This document shows, piece after piece, positions 1 to 9,468 of a DNA stretch of 64,000 bases. The stretch lies in NCBI GenBank assembly GCA_951799425.1, contig OX637401.1, positions 33,653,780 through 33,717,779 on the forward strand, given 5' to 3'. The translations under genes and the position numbers were made by a program. Below the pieces are notes generated by a model that was not told where the DNA came from, searched no databases, and was given only the letters and a program-made list of their open reading frames with translations. The first letter of the stretch is position 1. Each line of letters opens with the position of its first letter. Source of the stretch: Ilex aquifolium (Eukaryota > Streptophyta > Magnoliopsida > Aquifoliales > Aquifoliaceae).

Positions 1-200
1 TTATGTCAGAAATACTAAAGAATGGGAAATTACTTTTTTTTCCTAGTGGAGGGGAATGGCCAACTATACCAAATTTCCATCACCATTTCGAACTTGTTAG
101 AAGGTGAATCACCAATTTTGATCTCAATATATTGGTTAGGGTTTCAAGTTCTCATTACAATGCCGCAAGAGTTAGCTCAATCCGAGTTCGGGAGAAAAAG
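1..200 (+). repeat. Half-unit A (example copy), 199-201 bp
   Basis: This is the first of the two half-units making up the dimer, shown at its first copy. It opens with TTATGTCAGAAATACTAAAG and has a T-rich tract at about positions 33-42. A G-rich stretch follows (GTGGAGGGGAATGGCC), then ACCAAA at 68-73, TTCGAA at 87-92, GGTTAGGGTTTCAAG at 136-150 and AATGCCGCAAGAG at 159-171. It ends GGGAGAAAAAG. Length varies at two places: the T tract (8 T, 9 T in the 380-bp units, or interrupted by G or A) and GGGGATGG versus GGGGAATG (378 versus 379 bp). Compared with half B it has about 20 extra bases between its start and ACCAAA. Most class-defining substitutions in the array fall in this half. Confidence 0.92.
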
Positions 201-379
201 TTATGTCCGATATACTATTTCATTTTAAAGGAGGACTACTTATTACACCAAACTTGCGTTACAATAGAGCCCATGCTAGAGGATTTTTCATGACTTTTGA
301 TATGAATAAAATGGTTAGGGATTCAAGAATTCTTTACAATGCCGCAAGAATCATCTTATTTAGAGACCGGAGTAAAAAG
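201..379 (+). repeat. Half-unit B (example copy), 179 bp
   Basis: This is the second half of the dimer, 179 bp in every copy I checked. It starts TTATGTCCGATATACTATTT, shares ACCAAACTT, GGTTAGGG.TTCAAG, AATGCCGCAAGA and the terminal AAAAAG with half A, and aligns to A without gaps over its last 133 bp (about 71% identity by hand count). It carries a 10-bp perfect palindrome AAGAATTCTT (here 325-334) containing an EcoRI site, which half A lacks. The constant length contrasts with the variable half A. 179 bp is close to the 171-180 bp common among centromeric satellites, so B probably keeps the ancestral monomer length. Confidence 0.92.
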
Positions 380-3300
380 TTATGTCAGAAATACTAAAGA
401 ATGGGAAATTACTTTTTTATCCTAGTAGAGGGGATGGCCAACTATACCAAACTTCCATCACCATTTCGAACTTGTTAGAAGATGAATCACCAATTTTGAT
501 CTCAATATATTGGTTAGGGTTTCAAGTTCTCATTTCAATGCCGCAAGAGTTAGCTCAATCCGAGTTCGGGAGAAAAAGTTATGTCCGATATACTATTTCA
601 TTTTAAAGGTGGACTACTTATTACACCAAACTTGCGTTACTATAGAGCCCATGCTAGAGGATTTTTCATGACTTTTGATGTGAATAAAATGGTTAGGGAT
701 TCAAGAATTCTTTACAATGCCGCAAGAATCATCTTATTTAGAGACCGGAGTAAAAAGTTATGTCAGAAATACTAAAGAATGGGAAATTACTTTTTTTTCC
801 TAGTGGAGGGGATGGCCAACTATACCAAACTTCCATCACCATTTCGAACTTGTTAGAAGATGAATCGCCAATTTTGATCTCAATATATTGGTTAGGGTTT
901 CAAGTTCTCATTTCAATGCCGCAAGAGTTAGCTCAATCCGAGTTCGGGAGAAAAAGTTATGTCCGATATACTATTTCATTTTAAAGGAGGACTACTTATT
1001 ACACCAAACTTGCGTTACAATAGAGCCCATGCTAGAGGATTTTTCATGACTTTTGATGTGAATAAAATGGTTAGGGATTCAAGAATTCTTTACAATGCAG
1101 CAAGAATCATCTTAATCAGAGGCCGGAGTAAAAAGTTATGTCCGAAATACTAAAGAATGGGAAATTACTTTTTTTTCCTAGTGGAGGGAAATGACCAACT
1201 ATACCAAACTTCCATCACCATTTCGAACTTGTTAGAAGATGAATTACCAATTTTGATCTCAATATATTGGTTAGGGTTTCAAGTTCTCATTTCAATGCCG
1301 CAAGAGTTAGCTCAATCCGTGTTCGGGAGAAAAAGTTATGTCCGATATACTATTTCATTTTAAAGGTGGACTACTTATTACACCAAACTTGCGTTACAAT
1401 AGAGCCCATGCTAGAGGATTTTTCATGACTTTTGATGTGAATAAAATGGTTAGGGATTCAAGAATTCTTTACAATGCCGCAAGAATCATCTTATTCAGAG
1501 ACCGGAGTAAAAAGTTATGTCCGAAATACTAAAGAATGGGAAATTACTTTTTTTTCCTAGTGGAGGGAAATGACCAACTATACCAAACTTCCATCACCAT
1601 TTCGAACTTGTTAGAAGATGAATCACCAATTTTGATCTCAATATATTGGTTAGGGTTTCAAGTTCTCATTTCAATGCCGCAAGAGTTTGCTCAATCCGAG
1701 TTCGGGAGAAAAAGTTATGTCCGATATACTATTTCATTTTAAAGGTGGACTACTTATTACACCAAACTTGCGTTACAATAGAGCCCATGCTAGAGGATTT
1801 TTCATGACTTTTGATGTGAATAAAATGGTTAGGGATTCAAGAATTCTTTACAATGCCGCAAGAATCATCTTATTCAGAGACCGGAGTAAAAAGTTTTGTC
1901 AGAAATACTAAAGAATGAGAAATTACTTTTTTTTCCTAGTAGCGGGGATGGCCAACTATACCAAACTTCCATCACCATTTCGAACTTGTTAGAAGATGAA
2001 TCACCAATTTTGATCTCAATATATTGGTTAGGGTTTCAAGTTCTCATTTCAATGCCGCAAGAGTTAGCTCAATCCGAGTTCGGGAGAAAAAGTTATGTCC
2101 GATATACTATTTCATTTTAAAGGTGGACTACTTATTACACCAAACTTGCGTTACTATAGAGCCCATGCTAGAGGATTTTTCATGACTTTTGATGTGAATA
2201 AAATGGTTAGGGATTCAAGAATTCTTTACAATGCCGCAAGAATCATCTTATTTAGAGACCGGAGTAAAAAGTTATGTCAGAAATACTAAAGAATGGGAAA
2301 TTACTTTTTTTTCCTAGTGGAGGGGATGGCCAACTATACCAAACTTCCATCACCATTTCGAACTTGTTAGAAGATGAATCACTAATTTTGATCTCAATAT
2401 ATTGGTTAGGGTTTCAAGTTCTCATTTCAATGCCGCAAGAGTTAGCTCAATCCGAGTTCGGGAGAAAAAGTTATGTCCGATATACTATTTCATTTTAAAG
2501 GAGGACTACTTATTACACCAAACTTGCGTTACAATAGAGCCCATGCTAGAGGATTTTTCATGACTTTTGATGTGAATAAAATGGTTAGGGATTCAAGAAT
2601 TCTTTACAATGCAGCAAGAATCATCTTAATCAGAGACCGGAGTAAAAAGTTATGTCCGAAATACTAAAGAATGGGAAATTACTGTTTTTTCCTAGTGGAG
2701 GGGAATGGCCAACTATACCAAACTTCCATCTCCATTTCGAACTTGTTAGAAGATGAATCACCAATTTTGATCTCAATATATTGGTTAGGGTTTCAATTTC
2801 TCATTTCAATGCCGCAAGAGTTAGCTCAATCCGAGTTCGGGAGAAACAGTTATGTCCGATATACTATTTCATTTTAAAGGAGGACTACTTATTACATCAA
2901 ACTTGCGTTACAATAGAGTCCATGCTAGAGGATTTTTCATGACTTTTGATGTGAATAAAATGGTTAGGGATTCAAGAATTCTTTACAATGCCGCAAGAAT
3001 CATCTTAATCAGAGACCGGAGTAAAAAGTTATGTCAGAAATACTAAAGAATGGGAAATTACTTTTTTTTCCTAGTGGAGGGGAATGACCAACTATACCAA
3101 ACTTCCATCACCATTTCGAACTTGTTAGAAGATGAATCACCAATTTTGATCTCAATATATTGGTTAGGGTTTCAAGTTCTCATTTCAATGCCGCAAGAGT
3201 TAGCTCAATCCGTGTTCGGGAGAAAAAGTTATGTCCGATATACTATTTCATTTTAAAGGTGGACTACTTATTACACCAAACTTGCGTTACAATAGAGCCC

Positions 3301-3407
3301 ATGCTAGAGGAGTTTTCATGACTTTTGATGTGAATAAAATGGTTAGGGATTCAAGAATTCTTTACAATGCCGCAAGAATCATCTTATTCAGATACCGGAG
3401 TAAAAAG

Positions 3408-5683
3408 TTATGTCCGAAATACTAAAGAATGGGAAATTACTTTTTTTTCCTAGTGGAGGGGAATGACCAAATATACCAAACTTCCATCACCATTTCGAAC
3501 TTGTTAGAAGATGAATCACCAATTTTGATCTCAATATATTGGTGAGGGTTTCAAGTTCTCATTTCAATGCCGCAAGAGTTAGCTCAATCCGTGTTCGGGA
3601 GAAAAAGTTATGTCCGATATACTATTTCATTTTAAAGGTGGACTACTTATTACACCAAACTTGCGTTACAATAGAGCCCATGCTAGAGGATTTTTCATGA
3701 CTTTTGATGTGAATAAAATGGTTAGGGATTCAAGAATTCTTTACAATGCCGCAAGAATCATCTTATTCAGAGACCGGAGTAAAAAGTTATGTCCGAAATA
3801 CTAAAGAATGGGAAATTACTTTTTTTTCCTAGTGGAGGGGAATGACCAACTATACCAAACTTCCATCACCATTTCGAACTTGTTAGAAGATGAATCACCA
3901 ATTTTGATCTCAATATATTGGTTAGGGTTTCAAGTTCTCATTTCAATGCCGCAAGAGTTTGCTCAATCCGAGTTCGGGAGAAAAAGTTATGTCCGATATA
4001 CTATTTCATTTTAAAGGTGGACTACTTATTACACCAAACTTGCGTTACAATAGAGCCCATGCTAGAGGATTTTCCATGACTTTTGATGTGAATAAAATGG
4101 TTAGGGATTCAAGAATTCTTTACAATGCCGCAAGAATCATCTTATTCAGAGACCGGAGTAAAAAGTTATGTCCGAAATACTAAAGAATGGGAAATTACTT
4201 TTTTTTTCCTAGTAGAGGGGAATGACCAACTATACCAAACTTCCATCACCATTTCGAACTTGTTAGAAGATGAATCACCAATTTTGATCTCAATATATTG
4301 GTTAGGGTTTCAAGTTCTCATTTCAATGCCGCAAGAGTTAGCTCAATCCGAGTTCGGGAGAAAAAGTTATGTCCGATATACGATTTCATTTTAAAGGTGG
4401 ACTACTTATTACACCAAACTTGCGTTACAATAGAGCCCATGCTAGAGGATTTTTCATGACTTTTGATGTGAATAAAATGGTTAGGGATTCAAGAATTCTT
4501 TACAATGCCGCAAGAATCATCTTATTCAGAGACCGGAGTAAAAAGTTATGTCCGAAATACTAAAGAATGGGAAATTACTTTTTTTTCCTAGTGGAGGGGA
4601 ATGACCAACTATACCAAACTTCCATCACCATTTCGAACTTGTTAGAAGATGAATCACCAATTTTGATCTCAATATATTGGTGAGGGTTTCAAGTTCTCAT
4701 TTCAATGCCGCAAGAGTTAGCTCAATCCGTGTTCGGGAGAAAAAGTTATGTCCGATACACTATTTCATTTTAAAGGTGGACTACTTATTACACCAAACTT
4801 GCGTTACAATAGAGCCCATGCTAGAGGATTTTTCATGACTTTTGATGTGAATAAAATGGTTAGGGATTCAAGAATTCTTTACAATGCCGCAAGAATCATC
4901 TTATTCAGAGACCGGAGTAAAAAGTTATGTCCGAAATACTAAAGAATGGGAAATTACTTTTTTTTCCTAGTGGAGGGGAATGACCAACTATACCAAACTT
5001 CCATCACCATTTCGAACTTGTTAGAAGATGAATCACCAATTTTGATCTCAATATATTGGTTAGGGTTTCAAGTTCTCATTTCAATGCCGCAAGAGTTTGC
5101 TCAATCCGAGTTCGGGAGAAAAAGTTATGTCCGATATACTATTTCATTTTAAAGGTGGACTACTTATTACACCAAACTTGCGTTACAATAGAGCCCATGC
5201 TAGAGGATTTTTCATGACTTTTGATGTGAATAAAATGGTTAGGGATTCAAGAATTCTTTACAATGCCGCAAGAATCATCTTATTCAGAGACCGGAGTAAA
5301 AAGTTATGTCCGAAATACTAAAGAATGGGAAATTACTTTTTTTTTCCTAGTAGAGGGGAATGACCAACTATACCAAACTTCCATCACCATTTCGAACTTG
5401 TTAGAAGATGAATCACCAATTTTGATCTCAATATATTGGTTAGGGTTTCAAGTTCTCATTTCAATGCCGCAAGAGTTAGCTCAATCCGAGTTCGGGAGAA
5501 AAAGTTATGTCCGATATACTATTTCATTTTAAAGGTGGACTACTTATTACACCAAACTTGCGTTACAATAGAGCCCATGCTAGAGGATTTTTCATGACTT
5601 TTGATGTGAATAAAATGGTTAGGGATTCAAGAATTCTTTACAATGCCGCAAGAATCATCTTATTCAGAGACCGGAGTAAAAAG
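3408..5683 (+). repeat. 3-unit HOR, two tandem copies of 1138 bp
   Basis: Copy 1 is 3408-4545 (starts 3408, 3787, 4166) and copy 2 is 4546-5683 (starts 4546, 4925, 5304). Shared order: a unit with TTGGTGAGGG (instead of TTGGTTAGGG), a unit with GAGTTTGCTC, then a 380-bp unit with nine T in its tract followed by TAGTAGAGG. The copies differ by isolated substitutions: CCAAATATACC in the first unit of copy 1 only, TTTCCATGAC near 4072, TACGATTT near 4381, GATACACTA near 4755. The match of three different markers at exactly 1138 bp supports a recent 3-unit duplication. Confidence 0.88.
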
Positions 5684-8600
5684 TTATGTCCGAAATACTA
5701 AAGAATGGGAAATTACTTTTTTTTCCTAGTGGAGGGGAATGACCAACTATACCAAACTTCCATCACCATTTCGAACTTGTTAGAAGATGAATTACCAATT
5801 TTGATCTCAATATATTGGTTAGGGTTTCAAGTTCTCATTTCAATGCCGCAAGAGTTAGCTCAATCCGAGTTCGGGAGAAAAAGTTATGTCCGATATACTA
5901 TTTCATTTTAAAGGTGGACTACTTATTACACCAAACTTACGTTACAATAGAGCCCATGCAAGAGGATTTTTCATGACTTTTGATGTGAATAAAATGGTTA
6001 GGGATTCAAGAATTCTTTACAATGCCGCAAGAATCATCTTATTTAGAGACCGGAGTAAAAAGTTATGTCAGAAATACTAAAGAATGGGAAATTACTTTTT
6101 TTTCCTAGTGGAGGGGATGGCCAACTATACCAAACTTCCATCACCATTTCGAACTTGTTAGAAGATGAATCACCAATTTTGATCTCAATATATTGGTTAG
6201 GGTTTCAAGTTCTCATTTCAATGCCGCAAGAGTTAGCTCAATCCGAGTTCTGGAGAAAAAGTTATGTCCGATATACTATTTCATTTTAAAGGAGGACTAC
6301 TTATTACACCAAACTTGCGTTACAATAGAGCCCATGCTAGAGGATTTTTCATGACTTTTGATGTGAATAAAATGGTTAGGGATTGAAGAATTCTTTACAA
6401 TGCAGCAAGAATCATCTTAATCAGAGACCGGAGTAAAAAGTTATGTCAGAAATACTAAAGAATGGGAAATTACTTTTTTTTCCTAGTGGAGGGGAATGGC
6501 CAACTATACCAAATTTCCATCACCATTTCGAACTTGTTAGAAGGTGAATCACCAATTTTGATCTCAATATATTGGTTAGGGTTTCAAGTTCTCATTACAA
6601 TGCCGCAAGAGTTAGCTCAATCCGAGTTCGGGAGAAAAAGTTATGTCCGATATACTATTTCATTTTAAAGGAGGACTACTTATTACACCAAACTTGCGTT
6701 ACAATAGAGCCCATGCTAGAGGATTTTTCATGACTTTTGATATGAATAAAATGGTTAGGGATTCAAGAATTCTTTACAATGCCGCAAGAATCATCTTATT
6801 TAGAGACCGGAGTAAAAAGTTATGTCAGAAATACTAAAGAATGGGAAATTACTTTTTTATCCTAGTAGAGGGGATGGCCAACTATACCAAACTTCCATCA
6901 CCATTTCGAACTTGTTAGAAGATGAATCACCAATTTTGATCTCAATATATTGGTTAGGGTTTCAAGTTCTCATTTCAATGCCGCAAGAGTTAGCTCAATC
7001 CGAGTTCGGGAGAAAAAGTTATGTCCGATATACTATTTCATTTTAAAGGTGGACTACTTATTACACCAAACTTGCGTTACTATAGAGCCCATGCTAGAGG
7101 ATTTTTCATGACTTTTGATGTGAATAAAATGGTTAGGGATTCAAGAATTCTTTACAATGCCGCAAGAATCATCTTATTTAGAGACCGGAGTAAAAAGTTA
7201 TGTCAGAAATACTAAAGAATGGGAAATTACTTTTTTTTCCTAGTGGAGGGGATGGCCAACTATACCAAACTTCCATCACCATTTCGAACTTGTTAGAAGA
7301 TGAATCACCAATTTTGATCTCAATATATTGGTTAGGGTTTCAAGTTCTCATTTCAATGCCGCAAGAGTTAGCTCAATCCGAGTTCGGGAGAAAAAGTTAT
7401 GTCCGATATACTATTTCATTTTAAAGGAGGACTACTTATTACACCAAACTTGCGTTACAATAGAGCCCATGCTAGAGGATTTTTCATGACTTTTGATGTG
7501 AATAAAATGGTTAGGGATTCAAGAATTCTTTACAATGCAGCAAGAATCATCTTAATCAGAGACCGGAGTAAAAAGTTATGTCCGAAATACTAAAGAATGG
7601 GAAATTACTGTTTTTTCCTAGTGGAGGGGAATGGCCAACTATACCAAACTTCCATCTCCATTTCGAACTTGTTAGAAGATGAATCACCAATTTTGATCTC
7701 AATATATTGGTTAGGGTTTCAAGTTCTCATTTCAATGCCGCAAGAGTTAGCTCAATCCGAGTTCGGGAGAAACAGTTATGTCCGATATACTATTTCATTT
7801 TAAAGGAGGACTACTTATTACATCAAACTTGCGTTACAATAGAGTCCATGCTAGAGGATTTTTCATGACTTTTGATGTGAATAAAATGGTTAGGGATTCA
7901 AGAATTCTTTACAATGCCGCAAGAATCATCTTAATCAGAGACCGGAGTAAAAAGTTATGTCAGAAATACTAAAGAATGGGAAATTACTTTTTTTTCCTAG
8001 TGGAGGGGAATGACCAACTATACCAAACTTCCATCACCATTTCGAACTTGTTAGAAGATGAATCACCAATTTCGATCTCAATATATTGGTGAGGGTTTCA
8101 AGTTCTCATTTCAATGCCGCAAGAGTTAGCTCAATCCGTGTTCGGGAGAAAAAGTTATGTCCGATATACTATTTCATTTTAAAGGTGGACTACTTATTAC
8201 ACCAAACTTGCGTTACAATAGAGCCCATGCTAGAGGATTTTTCATGACTTTTGATGTGAATAAAATGGTTAGGGATTCAAGAATTCTTTACAATGCCGCA
8301 AGAATCATCTTATTCAGAGACCGGAGTAAAAAGTTATGTCCGAAATACTAAAGAATGGGAAATTACTTTTTTTTCCTAGTGGAGGGAAATGACCAACTAT
8401 ACCAAACTTCCATCACCATTTCGAACTTGTTAGAAGATGAATCACCAATTTTGATCTCAATATATTGGTTAGGGTTTCAAGTTCTCATTTCAATGCCGCA
8501 AGAGTTTGCTCAATCCGAGTTCGGGAGAAAAAGTTATGTCCGATATACTATTTCATTTTAAAGGTGGACTACTTATTACACCAAACTTGCGTTACAATAG

Positions 8601-9468
8601 AGCCCATGCTAGAGGATTTTTCATGACTTTTGATGTGAATAAAATGGTTAGGGATTCAAGAATTCTTTACAATGCCGCAAGAATCATCTTATTCAGAGAC
8701 CGGAGTAAAAAGTTTTGTCAGAAATACTAAAGAATGGGAAATTACTTTTTTTTCCTAGTAGAGGGGATGGCCAACTATACCAAACTTCCATCACCATTTC
8801 GAACTTGTTAGAAGATGAATCACCAATTTTGATCTCAATATATTGGTTAGGGTTTCAAGTTCTCATTTCAATGCCGCAAGAGTTAGCTCAATCCGAGTTC
8901 GGGAGAAAAAGTTATGTCCGATATACTATTTCATTTTAAAGGTGGACTACTTATTACACCAAACTTGCGTTACTATAGAGCCCATGCTAGAGGATTTTTC
9001 ATGACTTTTGATGTGAATAAAATGGTTAGGGATTCAAGAATTCTTTACAATGCCGCAAGAATCATCTTATTTAGAGACCGGAGTAAAAAGTTATGTCAGA
9101 AATACTAAAGAATGGGAAATTACTTTTTTTTCCTAGTGGAGGGGATGGCCAACTATACCAAACTTCCATCACCATTTCGAACTTGTTAGAAGATGAATCA
9201 CCAATTTTGATCTCAATATATTGGTTAGGGTTTCAAGTTCTCATTTCAATGCCGCAAGAGTTAGCTCAATCCGAGTTCGGGAGAAAAAGTTATGTCCGAT
9301 ATACTATTTCATTTTAAAGGAGGACTACTTATTACACCAAACTTGCGTTACAAACGAGCCCATGCTAGAGGATTTTTCATGACTTTTGATGTGAATAAAA
9401 TGGTTAGGGATTCAAGAATTCTTTACAATGCAGCAAGAATCATCTTAATCAGAGACCGGAGTAAAAAG
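5684..9468 (+). repeat. Array segment, units 16-25, related to the left end of the window
   Basis: Unit starts: 5684, 6063, 6441, 6820, 7198, 7576, 7955, 8334, 8713, 9091. Units at 6441, 6820 and 7198 repeat the rare markers of units at 1, 380 and 758 (offset 6440, 17 units). 7576 matches 2650 (13 units). 8334, 8713 and 9091 match 1515, 1894 and 2272 (offset 6819, 18 units), including the AAAAGTTTTGTCAG change. The offsets differ because four units (1136-2649) present in the left copy are absent between 7198 and 7576. The unit at 7955 carries TTGGTGAGGG and a private TTTCGATCTC. Confidence 0.85.

Larger units (their letters stand above)
1..3407 (+). repeat. Array segment, units 1-9, mixed unit types
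   Basis: Unit starts: 1, 380, 758, 1136, 1515, 1894, 2272, 2650, 3029. Unit 1 carries an A to G change giving GAAGGTGAATC and CTCATTACAATG, a marker set seen again at 6441, 23488, 25761, 31059 and 37491. Unit 2 has TTTTTTATCC in its T tract. Unit 8 (2650) has ACTGTTTTTTCC and TCCATCTCC, markers of the type that later forms HORs from 9469. Unit 5 (1515) has GAGTTTGCTC. Half B of unit 5 leads into AAAAGTTTTGTCAG at 1891-1904. No simple internal period is seen. The segment shares ordered markers with 6441-10226. Confidence 0.85.

Noticed and set aside
33-42. T tract as a Pol III or rho-independent terminator
   Set aside because: It is preceded by no GC-rich hairpin or tRNA/5S-like promoter boxes and varies freely in sequence (T8, T9, TTTTGTTT, TGTTTTTT, TTTTTTAT).
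136-146. Telomeric repeat tract
   Set aside because: Only a single TTAGGG-like hexamer per unit is present, with no tandem TTAGGG or TTTAGGG run.
188-199. CENP-B box
   Set aside because: TTCGGGAGAAAA and TTCGAACTTG share TTCG with the mammalian box, but the required A and CGGG positions of the core do not match on either strand.
22-228. Recurrent forward 68-74-codon frame in half A
   Set aside because: Same reason. Two alternative starts arise from the 378/379-bp indel, which shifts the frame without consequence. Stops are amplified within HORs (56903, 58418, 59933).
229-241. AAAGGAGG resembling a bacterial ribosome-binding site
   Set aside because: It lies in half B of some units only (others read AAAGGTGG), is not followed by a start codon at suitable distance, and the context is a eukaryotic satellite.
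201-397. Recurrent forward 64-codon frame in half B (starts MSDILFHFKGG)
   Set aside because: It exists only because the unit repeats. It overlaps the half A frame, has no recognised domain or intron signals, lacks any spacing for a gene, and is broken by propagated stops (6384, 26843) in otherwise ordinary units.
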